Positions 1-6,996 of a DNA stretch of 10,368 bases are shown one piece after another. The stretch comes from DASQFI01 sp050264575 (GTDB taxonomy: Bacteria; Acidobacteriota; Vicinamibacteria; Vicinamibacterales; SCN-69-37). Below the pieces are notes generated by a model. The model had not been told where the DNA came from and did no database searches. It saw only the letters and a list, made by a program, of their open reading frames with translations. Both the position numbers and the translations under genes were made by a program. How positions within the stretch are numbered: the stretch's first letter is position 1; each line of letters opens with the position of its first letter. The stretch is from contig JBLNGH010000038.1 in NCBI GenBank assembly GCA_050264575.1, positions 1-10,368 on the forward strand, given 5' to 3'.

Positions 1-570
1 GTCGGCGGCGCGTTCGAGGTCATCGCGCATGGCGTCCCCGCCGGCCTTGACAGCTACGTCCAGTGGGACCGCAAGCTGGACGGACGGCTCGCCCAAGCAC
101 TGATGTCCATTCCGGCCATCAAGGCGGTCGGGCTCGGCCGCGCGGCGGCCGTGGCGGGGCTCGCCGGATCGCGCGTCCACGACGAAATCGTGCCCGCCGG
201 CCGCGCCGGATCCGGCACCGTGCCGCACGTCCGCCGGCCGACCAACAACGCCGGCGGGCTGGAAGGCGGCGTCACCAACGGTGAGGACGTCCGGGTGACC
301 GCCTGGATGAAACCCATCTCGACGCTGATGAAACCGCTGCGCTCAATCGATCTCCAGACCATGGCCGCTGCCGCCGCGACGATCGAGCGCAGCGACGTCT
401 GCGCGGTGCCCGCCGCGGCCGTGGTCGGCGAGGCCATGGTCTGCCTGGTGCTCGCGGACGCGCTGCTGGAAAAATTCGGCAGCGACACCGTCGCCGAAGT
501 GGACGCCGCCTGGCACCGGTACCAGGACACACTCGCCGCCCGGCTGGCGCCTCGTTCGGAGCCGGCCTGA
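1..570 (+). CDS. aroC: Chorismate synthase, C-terminal half (5' end outside window)
   Basis: Chorismate synthase is the last shikimate-pathway enzyme. It converts 5-enolpyruvylshikimate-3-phosphate to chorismate using reduced FMN. The open frame enters from the left edge and gives 189 residues, about half of the usual 360-390. Family signatures are visible. There is a GSRVHDE-like stretch near residue 56, then the FMN/substrate region R-x-TNNAGGLEGGVTNGE at about residues 79-94. The KPISTLMKPLR block follows at about 104-114, and the C-terminal RSDVCAVPAAAVVGEA signature starts near residue 130. The reading frame is intact and ends at TGA 568-570, which overlaps the def start codon by one base (TGATG), so the two genes are probably translationally coupled. 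The promoter and start codon lie outside the window. Identification is near certain from these motifs. Confidence 0.96.
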   Translation, partial: VGGAFEVIAHGVPAGLDSYVQWDRKLDGRLAQALMSIPAIKAVGLGRAAAVAGLAGSRVHDEIVPAGRAGSGTVPHVRRPTNNAGGLEGGVTNGEDVRVTAWMKPISTLMKPLRSIDLQTMAAAAATIERSDVCAVPAAAVVGEAMVCLVLADALLEKFGSDTVAEVDAAWHRYQDTLAARLAPRSEPA

Positions 571-1079
571 TGCTTCGGCCCATCGTGCGGTATGGCGCGC
601 CCGGTCTCCAGACGCCGGCCGCCCCGGTGACAACGTTCGACGCCGACCTGCACAAGCTCATTGATGACATGATCGAAACGATGTACGCGGCGCCGGGAAT
701 TGGCCTCGCGGCGCCTCAGGTGGGCGTCCCGCTCCGCGTCGCGGTCGTCGATCTCAGTCTCGGGAAGCGTGGCGGCGAGCTGTTCACGCTCGTGAACCCG
801 GAGTTCGTCGAGCGCGAGGGCATGCAGCTCGAGGAAGAAGGCTGCCTGAGCGTCCCCGGTTTCAACGCGACGGTGGCACGTCCGGCGCGAGTGGTCGTTC
901 GCGCTCTCGACCGCGCCGGCGCGTCGCACATCGTGGAAGGAACGAATCTGCTCGCGCGCGCGCTGCAGCACGAGCTCGACCATCTCGACGGGCTGCTGTT
1001 CCTCGATCGGTTGCGAGGCATCAAGCGCGACCTCATCGTGAGGCGCATCCGCAAGATGCAGCGCGCCGGGCGCTGGTGA
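570..1079 (+). CDS. def: Peptide deformylase
   Basis: This metalloenzyme removes the N-formyl group from nascent proteins at the ribosome exit. The protein has 169 residues, the usual length. All three family motifs are intact. Motif 1 is GIGLAAPQ at residues 43-50. Motif 2 is EGCLS at 90-94, with the metal-ligand Cys92. Motif 3 is the zinc-type HELDH at 134-138, which supplies two His ligands and the catalytic Glu. The ATG at 570 is supported by a GGAG Shine-Dalgarno at 558-561 with an 8-base spacing, and it overlaps the aroC stop. The gene lies six bases upstream of fmt, the enzyme that adds the formyl group Def removes, which is a widespread pairing. The basic C-terminus (RRIRKMQRAGRW) is normal for the family. 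Nothing looks broken. Confidence 0.97.
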   Translation: MLRPIVRYGAPGLQTPAAPVTTFDADLHKLIDDMIETMYAAPGIGLAAPQVGVPLRVAVVDLSLGKRGGELFTLVNPEFVEREGMQLEEEGCLSVPGFNATVARPARVVVRALDRAGASHIVEGTNLLARALQHELDHLDGLLFLDRLRGIKRDLIVRRIRKMQRAGRW

Positions 1080-1085
1080 CGGCCC

Positions 1086-2033
1086 GTGCGCGTCGTCTTT
1101 TTTGGCACGCCCGCGTTCGCCGTGCCGACGCTCTCGGCGCTGCTCGAATCGTCTCACCCGGTCATCGCCGTGGTCACGCAGCCGGACCGGCCACGCGGCC
1201 GCGGTCAGCGGGTGCGTCCTGAAGCGGTCAAATCGCTGGCGGAACACCGCGGGCTCGCGGTCCTGCAGCCGGCGCGGCTGCGGGATGACGAGTTTCTGCA
1301 CGCCTTTCGTTCGCTGGCGCCGGATCTGGCGGTCGTCGCGGCGTACGGACGGATCCTCCCGGGTCAGCTGCTGGAGATGCCACGGCTCGGTTTCATCAAC
1401 GTGCACGGGTCGGTGCTGCCGCGCTGGCGGGGCGCGGCGCCCGTGCATCGCGCCATCCTCGCGGGCGATCGCTCGACCGGCGTGACGATCATGCAGGTCG
1501 TCCCCGCGCTCGACGCGGGACCGATGCTGGCCAGCGCGCAGACGGAAATCGGCCCTGATGAGACGAGCGCTGAGCTGGAATCGCGTCTGGCGCGGTTGGG
1601 CGCGACGCTTCTGGTCTCGACGATCGATCGGCTCACCCGGGGACCGGTCGTCGCGACTCCTCAAGACGAGCGGCTGGTGACGTACGCCCCCAGGCTGGAA
1701 CGGAAAGAAAGCCGAATCGACTGGGCGCGGCCCGCCGAAACCGTGCACAACCAGATCCGCGGGCTGCAACCCTGGCCGCTGGCGGCCGCACTTCTGCGAG
1801 GCAGGCGCGTGTCGCTCCTGCGATCCCAGGTCGCCTCAATCTCGCCCGGCGAAACCGAGCCCGGCCGCATCGCTGCCCTCGATGCGGACGGTATCGTCGT
1901 AGGAACGGATCCAGGCGCCGTGCGCATCACCTCGCTCCAGGCCGAGGGACGACAGGCACTCCCCGCTCGTGAGTTCTTGCGTGGCGCGCGGATCGGCGCC
2001 GGCGATCGGTTCGATCCACTCCCGGTGACATGA
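1086..2033 (+). CDS. fmt: Methionyl-tRNA formyltransferase
   Basis: This enzyme transfers a formyl group from 10-formyl-tetrahydrofolate to initiator Met-tRNA. The protein has 315 residues, typical of the family. The N-terminal Rossmann-like formyltransferase domain begins RVVFFGTPAFAVP. The catalytic triad of the family is present: Asn105 and His107 in INVHGSVLPRWRGAAP, and Asp143 in PALDAG. A C-terminal OB-like tRNA-binding domain starts around residue 200, with YAPRLERKESRIDW followed by IRGLQPWP. The start is GTG at 1086, six bases after the def stop. It is chosen because the core motif begins directly there and there is no room for an extension. No good Shine-Dalgarno is visible, so translation may depend on coupling to def. 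Its stop overlaps the rsmB start (ATGA). Confidence 0.96.
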   Translation: MRVVFFGTPAFAVPTLSALLESSHPVIAVVTQPDRPRGRGQRVRPEAVKSLAEHRGLAVLQPARLRDDEFLHAFRSLAPDLAVVAAYGRILPGQLLEMPRLGFINVHGSVLPRWRGAAPVHRAILAGDRSTGVTIMQVVPALDAGPMLASAQTEIGPDETSAELESRLARLGATLLVSTIDRLTRGPVVATPQDERLVTYAPRLERKESRIDWARPAETVHNQIRGLQPWPLAAALLRGRRVSLLRSQVASISPGETEPGRIAALDADGIVVGTDPGAVRITSLQAEGRQALPAREFLRGARIGAGDRFDPLPVT

Positions 2034-3382
2034 CGTCCGCCCGCCTCGCGGCCGTGAAGGTGCTGACGGCGCTGGAGCGCGGCCGCACCACGCTCGCCGC
2101 GGAGTTGGAACGGGCCCGGCCGGAGATTGCCTCGAGCCGTGATCGTTCCCTGTTCTTCGAGATTGTCGCGGGCACCGTCCGATGGCAGGCGGAACTCGAT
2201 GCGTTGCTGACGGCGCGGAGCCGGCGCCCGCTGACCTCGCTCGACGCGAACGTCCGCGCCATTGTCCGGCTCGGCGCGTATCAACTGCGGCATCTCGATC
2301 GGGTCCCGGTTCATGCCGTCGTCCACGAAGCCGTCGAGCTCACCCGGGTCGTCGGGCATCCCCGCGCGACCGGATTCGTCAATGCCGTCCTGCGCCAGCT
2401 CTGGCGCGATCGCAATTCGGTATCCCTGCCGTCGCGACCCGCGTCGGTAGCCGACCGCGACGCGGCGCTCGCGTATCTGGCCGTGACGTTGTCGCATCCG
2501 CGCTGGCTCCTCGAACGCTGGCTCTCTCGCTATTCCTTTGCGGACGTCGAACGCTGGTGCCAATTCAACAACACGCCGCCGGACGTGATGATCAGAGCCG
2601 CGGGCCCGCTCGCGCAGAACGATCTCCGCGCCGATCTGGAAGCGGCCGGCGTCTCATTCTCACCAGGTCTTTTCGTGAAGAGTGGAATTCGACTGGCTCC
2701 CGGCGCGCTCGGGCGGCTGCCTGCGCATCTGCGAACCTCGGTCGTGGTTCAGGAAGAGGCGTCGCAGATCGTCGCCGATGCCGTGGGCGCGAAGCCGGGC
2801 GAACGGGTACTCGACGTGTGCGCGGCCCCTGGCGGCAAGACGGTCCTGCTCGCGGCGTCAATGGCCGGATCTGGACTGCTCGTCGCCGGCGACGTTCGAC
2901 GAGCCCGCACGCGCCTGCTGCGTGCGACGCTGACGCGAGCGGGGGTCGCGGCGCCGGTCATCCAGCACGATGCGACGCGGGCGCTGCCGGTTGGCGCGAT
3001 CTTCGATCGGGTATTCGTCGATGTCCCGTGTTCCGGTCTGGGCACACTCCGCCGCGATCCCGATCTCAAGTGGTCGCGCCGGCCGGAGGAGCTGCCGCTG
3101 CTCGCCGCCGCCGAGTCGGTCATTCTGGCCAACGCCGCGCGGGTTGTCCGGCCCGGCGGCACGCTCGTGTATGCGACGTGCTCGAGCGAGCCAGAAGAGA
3201 ATGACGACATCGTCGATCGATTTGGCGGCGACCACGCGCAGTTCGTGCCCAGTCGGATGACGCTGGGCGACGACATCGAAGGCGCTCGGCACCTCATCGA
3301 CGCGCGCGGCCGGCTGCGCACGCTGCCGTTCCGCGATGGACTGGATGCCTTCTTTGCCGCGGCGTTTCTCCGGCGGGAATGA
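2030..3382 (+). CDS. rsmB: 16S rRNA (cytosine-967 C5)-methyltransferase RsmB
   Basis: RsmB uses SAM to methylate C967 of 16S rRNA (E. coli numbering). The protein has 450 residues, close to the family norm. An N-terminal NusB-like helical RNA-binding domain spans about residues 1-130, with LGAYQLRHLDRVPVHAVVHEAV at about 81-102 and a GFVNAVLR motif near 115. The C-terminal Rossmann methyltransferase carries SAM motif I, LDVCAAPGGKT, at 261-271. Motif IV is DVPCSGLGTLRRDPD with Cys334, and motif VI is YATCSSEPEEN with Cys384. These are the two cysteines of the RNA m5C methyltransferase mechanism. The ATG overlaps the fmt stop by 4 bases (ATGA). The order def-fmt-rsmB is conserved across many phyla, which supports RsmB over other RsmB/RsmF-type paralogues. 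Confidence 0.94.
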   Translation: MTSARLAAVKVLTALERGRTTLAAELERARPEIASSRDRSLFFEIVAGTVRWQAELDALLTARSRRPLTSLDANVRAIVRLGAYQLRHLDRVPVHAVVHEAVELTRVVGHPRATGFVNAVLRQLWRDRNSVSLPSRPASVADRDAALAYLAVTLSHPRWLLERWLSRYSFADVERWCQFNNTPPDVMIRAAGPLAQNDLRADLEAAGVSFSPGLFVKSGIRLAPGALGRLPAHLRTSVVVQEEASQIVADAVGAKPGERVLDVCAAPGGKTVLLAASMAGSGLLVAGDVRRARTRLLRATLTRAGVAAPVIQHDATRALPVGAIFDRVFVDVPCSGLGTLRRDPDLKWSRRPEELPLLAAAESVILANAARVVRPGGTLVYATCSSEPEENDDIVDRFGGDHAQFVPSRMTLGDDIEGARHLIDARGRLRTLPFRDGLDAFFAAAFLRRE

Positions 3383-3407
3383 AGATCATGTACACTTTTG
3401 ATGCCTC

Positions 3408-4151
3408 ATGCCCTCCGATCTCAGGGCACGTCCCGTTCGACAGCGCGTGTGGACTGCGGGCCGCTTGTTGTTGCTGGCCGCCGCGCTCAGCCTGACCTTC
3501 GGCGTGTTTTTTCTGGCCGCCATGCGCGTGGCGACGCGCGCCCGTGAAGTCAAAGTGCCGGACCTCCGCGGCAAGTCGGTCGCCGCCGCGAAGACCGCCG
3601 TGTCGAACCTCGGGCTCGTGCTCAAAGTGGACGCGGTCCGCCGCCCCGACGCGAAGGTTCCGGCTGACCATGTGCTCTCCCAGGAGCCTGAACCCGGCAC
3701 GGTTCTGCGTCGACAGCGGGCCGTACGCGTCCGCGCCAGTGAAGGCCAGCGCGAGCCCGTCGTCTCGCCTGTCGTCGGCAAGGCCGAACGGACCGCCGAA
3801 CTGGCGCTCGCCGATGAGCACGTGACCGTTTCGTCGCGCGCCGAAATCCGCAGCCCGGACTACCCGCCCGGCACGGTGATCGCGCAGGATCCGCTCCCGA
3901 AAAGCCGCGCGACCAGCGTCACGCTGCTCGTCAACCGCGGCGTGGCGGATCAGAGCTACGTGATGCCCGATCTGATCGGCACGATGGGTTTGCGCAGCGC
4001 GGATGTTCTTCGCACGCTCGACTTCAGAGTGACCATTTCCGGCGAGGCGGCCTATCCGGGATTACCGCCGGGCATCGTCATCCGACAGACGCCGGCGCCG
4101 GGGTTCCAGGTGGCGCGGAACGCGGTGATTGCGCTGGAGATCAGCCGATGA
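3408..4151 (+). CDS. Membrane-anchored protein with three PASTA domains, no kinase domain
   Basis: The protein has 247 residues. A short Arg-rich N-terminal tail (1-18) and one hydrophobic segment at about 18-39 predict an N-in single-pass anchor with the rest outside the cytoplasmic membrane. Three PASTA repeats follow, at about 48-113, 116-178 and 184-247. Each shows the family pattern: a VPDLRGK/MPDLIG-type opening, an amphipathic helix, then a PPGTVIAQDP-type turn and a final beta strand. PASTA domains are known to bind muropeptides or beta-lactams, or to act as spacers, in PBPs and Ser/Thr kinases. No kinase, transpeptidase or other catalytic motif is present, so the exact role is unknown. 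The ATG at 3408 is the first in-frame start after the rsmB stop. It lacks a clear Shine-Dalgarno, and a TACACT at 3391-3396 could be a weak -10 box. Its stop overlaps rpe (ATGA). It occupies the position of PrkC in Firmicute def-fmt-rsmB-rpe clusters. Confidence 0.9.
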   Translation: MPSDLRARPVRQRVWTAGRLLLLAAALSLTFGVFFLAAMRVATRAREVKVPDLRGKSVAAAKTAVSNLGLVLKVDAVRRPDAKVPADHVLSQEPEPGTVLRRQRAVRVRASEGQREPVVSPVVGKAERTAELALADEHVTVSSRAEIRSPDYPPGTVIAQDPLPKSRATSVTLLVNRGVADQSYVMPDLIGTMGLRSADVLRTLDFRVTISGEAAYPGLPPGIVIRQTPAPGFQVARNAVIALEISR

Positions 4152-4813
4152 GCCTGCTGATTTCGCCGTCGATCCTGGCCGGAGATTTCGCGCATCTGGC
4201 CGACGCGGTCGCCCACGTCGAAGCCGGCGGCGCCGATTTCATTCACGTCGACGTCATGGACGGGCATTTCGTGCCGAACATCACGATCGGCGTGCCGGTC
4301 GTCGCGGCGCTCAAGCGCGTCGCGAAAGTTCCGCTCGACGTGCATCTCATGATTTCCAACCCGGATCGGTACCTCGACGCGTTCGTCGAGGCCGGCGCGA
4401 GCATCCTGACGGTCCACGCCGAGGTCCTGCCGCACCTCCATCGCACGCTGGCGCATATCCGCGAGCTCGGCGCGCGCGCGGGGGTCGCGATCAATCCGTC
4501 GACGCCGCTGGCGGCCGTCGGCGAGGTCACGAGCGAGATGGATCATCTCCTCGTGATGTCGGTGAATCCCGGCTTCAGCTGGCAGTCCTTCATCCCCCAC
4601 AGCCTCGAAAAGATCGTCAAGGCCCGTGAGCTGTTGACGACGAGACGCAGTCACGCCACCATCGGCGTCGATGGCGGCGTGGACCAGAAGAATGCCGCCG
4701 CGCTCGTGCGTGCCGGCGCGTCGATTCTCGTCGCCGGCGGCGCGATTTTCGGCGCCGCCGATCCGGCGGAAGCCACGCGCGCCCTGCGCCGGTCGGCCGA
4801 AATGGCCGCATAA
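4148..4813 (+). CDS. rpe: Ribulose-phosphate 3-epimerase
   Basis: Rpe interconverts ribulose-5-phosphate and xylulose-5-phosphate in the pentose phosphate and related pathways. The 221-residue TIM barrel is full length. The opening ISPSILAGDF (5-14) is typical. The metal and catalytic set is intact: His33 and Asp35 in FIHVDVMDGHFVPN, His66 in DVHLM, and Asp175 in GVDGGV. The second phosphate-binding loop, AGGAIFG, is at 196-202. One oddity is seen. The loop that normally reads NPGFGGQ is NPGFSWQ here (Ser144-Trp145), although neighbouring residues are canonical (MSVNPGF and QSFIP). The ATG overlaps the PASTA gene stop and has a GGAGA Shine-Dalgarno at 4136-4140 with good spacing, so the two genes are probably coupled. 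The family call is secure. Activity is expected but the loop change deserves note. Confidence 0.95.
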   Translation: MSLLISPSILAGDFAHLADAVAHVEAGGADFIHVDVMDGHFVPNITIGVPVVAALKRVAKVPLDVHLMISNPDRYLDAFVEAGASILTVHAEVLPHLHRTLAHIRELGARAGVAINPSTPLAAVGEVTSEMDHLLVMSVNPGFSWQSFIPHSLEKIVKARELLTTRRSHATIGVDGGVDQKNAAALVRAGASILVAGGAIFGAADPAEATRALRRSAEMAA

Positions 4814-4821
4814 CCCGCATC

Positions 4822-5217
4822 ATGCCCTCGTCGATCACCACATTGCGCGTGAGGTATGCCGAGACGGATCAGATGGGCATCGTCTACTACTCGCATTACT
4901 TCGTCTGGTTCGAGGTGGCGCGAACCGATCTCCTGCGCACGCTCGGCTGGACGTACCGCGAAATGGAGCAAGGCGGCGTGCAGCTGCCGGTCATCGAGGC
5001 GACCTGCAAGTATCGACGACCCGCGCGTTACGATGATGAGGTCGAGGTCCGCACGCAGGGCCGGCTGTGCTCGCCCGTGCGCATGGAATTCTCGTACGAG
5101 GTGGTGGTGAAGGGACAGGACGAGGTGGCAGCCATCGGCAAGACGGTCCACGCGGCGACCGATCGCAGCGGCAAGCCGTGCCGCGTTCCCGAGCGCATCC
5201 GGGAGGCGTTCGCATGA
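4822..5217 (+). CDS. YbgC-like hotdog-fold acyl-CoA thioesterase
   Basis: The 131-residue protein has the 4-hydroxybenzoyl-CoA thioesterase/YbgC hotdog signature near its N-terminus: RVRYAETDQMGIVYYSHYF, then WFEVART. The probable catalytic Asp is Asp16 in the ETDQMG turn. The family hydrolyses acyl-CoA or acyl-ACP thioesters. E. coli YbgC is linked to tol-pal and has been connected to phospholipid metabolism, but the substrate here cannot be read from sequence. The length matches the family. The ATG at 4822 follows the rpe stop by 8 bases and has no obvious Shine-Dalgarno. Its stop overlaps the start of the downstream epimerase (ATGA). No tolQRAB-pal genes lie nearby, although a bamD-like gene is two genes downstream. 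I leave the symbol blank because orthology to ybgC is not proved. Confidence 0.9.
   Translation: MPSSITTLRVRYAETDQMGIVYYSHYFVWFEVARTDLLRTLGWTYREMEQGGVQLPVIEATCKYRRPARYDDEVEVRTQGRLCSPVRMEFSYEVVVKGQDEVAAIGKTVHAATDRSGKPCRVPERIREAFA
5201..5206 (+). promoter_or_regulatory. Strong Shine-Dalgarno that fixes the epimerase start
   Basis: GGGAGG lies 7 bases before the ATG at 5214, inside the last codons of the thioesterase gene. Together with the ATGA overlap and the Rossmann motif that begins at residue 1 of the protein, it supports 5214 as the start rather than the in-frame ATG at 5067. Confidence 0.75.
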
Positions 5218-6167
5218 GAGCGCTCGTCACCGGCGCCGCCGGATTCATCGGATCGCATCTGTCGGCCGCGCTGATCGATCGCGGCGCCGACGTCATCGGG
5301 CTGGACTGCTTCACGGATTACTATCCCCGCGAGATCAAGACCAGCAATCTCACCGCCGTCGAGGGCCGGCGCGGGTTCCGATTCGTCGAGGACGCGCTGC
5401 AGACCGTGCCGCTCGATCCGCTCCTCGACGGCGTCACGCACATCTTCCATCTGGCCGCGCAGGCCGGCGTCCGCCGCAGCTGGGGCGACGAGTTCCGCGT
5501 CTACACTTCTCACAACGTCGACGCCACCCAGCGGCTCCTCGAGGCGGTCAAGGGCCGCGCCGTCGAGCGTTTCGTGTATGCGTCGAGCTCGTCGGTCTAC
5601 GGCGATGTCGCGACGATTCCGATGCGCGAAGACTCGCTGCTCCAGCCCGTCTCCCCGTACGGCGTCACGAAGCTCGCGGCCGAGCATCTGTGCCATCTCT
5701 ATCACGTGAATCACGGCGTTCCCGCCGTCTCGCTGCGGTACTTCACCGTGTACGGTCCACGGCAGCGGCCGGACATGGCCTTCAACCGGTTTCTGCGCGC
5801 GGCGCTTGCCGGCGAGCCGATCACCGTGTACGGCGACGGAAAACAGACCCGCGATTTCACCTACGTGGCCGACGCCGTCGCGGCGACAATGTCGGCGGGC
5901 GACCGCGGACGGCCGGGCGCCGTCTATAACATCGGTGGAGGCAGTCGCGTCTCCATGCTCGACATCCTCGATCTCTTGCGGCGCGTCACGGGTCGCACGC
6001 TGCAGGTCCGGCAGGAACCCGCACAGAAAGGCGACATGCGCGATACGTTTGCCGATACGTCGCGAGCCCGGGCCGATCTCGGGTTTGCGCCCTCACATTC
6101 CCTGGAATCGGGTCTCACGGCCGAGTGCGATTGGATGACCCGACTGATGACCGTGCCGCCACGCTAA
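5214..6167 (+). CDS. NAD-dependent nucleotide-sugar epimerase (UDP-glucuronate/UDP-glucose 4-epimerase type)
   Basis: This is an extended short-chain dehydrogenase/reductase of 317 residues. The NAD-binding Rossmann motif GAAGFIG is at residues 7-13. FHLAAQAGVRRSW is at about 78-90, and the SSSSVYGD strand at 124-131 supplies the catalytic Ser. The catalytic pair is Tyr149-x3-Lys153 in SPYGVTK. The nucleotide-sugar binding region includes RYFTVYGPRQRPDMAF (175-190) and VYGDGKQTRDFTYV (205-218). The pattern resembles UDP-glucuronate or UDP-glucose/GlcNAc 4-epimerases more than dTDP-glucose 4,6-dehydratases, but substrate cannot be fixed from motifs. It probably makes an activated sugar for surface polysaccharide, in line with the nucleotidyltransferase and phosphohexomutase genes 1.5 kb downstream. 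The frame is open upstream to 5067, but that part lies wholly inside the thioesterase gene. Confidence 0.9.
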   Translation: MRALVTGAAGFIGSHLSAALIDRGADVIGLDCFTDYYPREIKTSNLTAVEGRRGFRFVEDALQTVPLDPLLDGVTHIFHLAAQAGVRRSWGDEFRVYTSHNVDATQRLLEAVKGRAVERFVYASSSSVYGDVATIPMREDSLLQPVSPYGVTKLAAEHLCHLYHVNHGVPAVSLRYFTVYGPRQRPDMAFNRFLRAALAGEPITVYGDGKQTRDFTYVADAVAATMSAGDRGRPGAVYNIGGGSRVSMLDILDLLRRVTGRTLQVRQEPAQKGDMRDTFADTSRARADLGFAPSHSLESGLTAECDWMTRLMTVPPR

Positions 6168-6174
6168 CTTTTCG

Positions 6175-6996
6175 ATGCCTCCAGTGCTCCCCGGTCGTGG
6201 CCGCCTGCCGGCGGCAGGCATCCTGCTGTATCTGCTGGTCGCCGTGACGGCGTGCGCCAAGGGACCCAAGCTCCCCGCCGCCGGGTCGGTGAACGCCGAC
6301 CAGTACCTGTTCGAGACGGGCAGCAAGCTGCTCAAGGAAAAGAAATGGCTCACCTCGCGCGAGTACTTTCGCCGCCTCGTCGATACCTATCCGGGAAGCC
6401 CGTACCGCGCTGACGCCAAGCTCGGCATCGGCGACTCGTACCTCGGCGAAGGACGGGCCGATTCGGTCGTCCTCGCCGCCAACGAGTTCCGCGAGTTCCT
6501 GCAGTTCTTCCCGCTGAACCCGCGCGCCGACTACGCGCAGTACAAGCTGGGCGTTGCGCAGATGAAGCAGATGCTCGGCCCCCAGCGCGATCAGACCGCC
6601 ACCAAGGCCGCGTTGGCCGAGTTCGATCGCTTTCTGCAGGCGTACCCGAACAGCGAGCTCCGTCCCGAAGTCGAGAAACTGCGGCGCGAGGTGCGTGACC
6701 GGTTGTCAGAGTCGGAGTTCCGGGTTGGCGTCTTCCACTACCGCACGCGGAATTATCCCGGCGCCGTGGCCCGGTTCAACGGCCTCCTCAAGGACGATCC
6801 CCAGTTCAGCTATCGCGACGGCGTGTACTTCTACCTGGCCGAAAGCTTCATGAAGATACAAGCGACCGCGTTGGGAGAGATGAAGGATCAACTGCGCAAG
6901 GACGCGCTCGCGCAGTACGAGAAAATCGTCGCCGAGTTCAAACAGAGCGAATACCTGAAGCGGGCCGAAAAGCGGATTGCCGAGCTCAAGCGCTGA
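6175..6996 (+). CDS. bamD: BamD-like outer-membrane assembly lipoprotein with TPR repeats
   Basis: BamD is the essential lipoprotein partner of BamA in inserting outer-membrane beta-barrels. The 273-residue protein has a signal peptide with a hydrophobic core at about 13-26 and a lipobox VTAC, with Cys27 as the lipidated residue. This predicts export and anchoring at the outer membrane, facing the periplasm. TPR-like helices follow. One unit is at about 44-77 (FETGSKLLKEKKW to TYPGSPY). A second is at 80-126 (ADAKLGIGDSYL to YKLGVAQM). A third, at 138-162, contains RDQTATKAALAEF and the AYPNSEL end also typical of E. coli BamD. A fourth and a fifth lie at about 180-225 and 243-273. The ATG is 7 bases after the epimerase stop, with no Shine-Dalgarno. 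A YbgF/CpoB-type TPR protein is a less likely alternative. The 3' end overlaps pgsA on the other strand by 11 bp. Confidence 0.88.
   Translation: MPPVLPGRGRLPAAGILLYLLVAVTACAKGPKLPAAGSVNADQYLFETGSKLLKEKKWLTSREYFRRLVDTYPGSPYRADAKLGIGDSYLGEGRADSVVLAANEFREFLQFFPLNPRADYAQYKLGVAQMKQMLGPQRDQTATKAALAEFDRFLQAYPNSELRPEVEKLRREVRDRLSESEFRVGVFHYRTRNYPGAVARFNGLLKDDPQFSYRDGVYFYLAESFMKIQATALGEMKDQLRKDALAQYEKIVAEFKQSEYLKRAEKRIAELKR

Noticed and set aside
54..1769. A 571-codon open frame on the minus strand opposite aroC, def and fmt
   Set aside because: It runs antisense to three genes with unmistakable motifs, its translation is Arg-rich and of low complexity, and it matches no fold I recognise. Long antisense frames are expected in high-GC coding DNA.
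1661..2563. A 300-codon minus-strand frame across the fmt/rsmB junction
   Set aside because: It is a shadow of fmt and rsmB, both of which have intact family motifs on the plus strand.
2182..3204. A 340-codon plus-strand frame inside rsmB
   Set aside because: It lies wholly in another frame of rsmB, and its Arg/Ala/Gly-rich translation is typical of out-of-frame high-GC sequence.
5067..5213. An N-terminal extension of the epimerase back to the ATG at 5067
   Set aside because: It would overlap the thioesterase gene by 150 bases and add residues with no homology ahead of the Rossmann motif. The ATG at 5214 has a strong Shine-Dalgarno.
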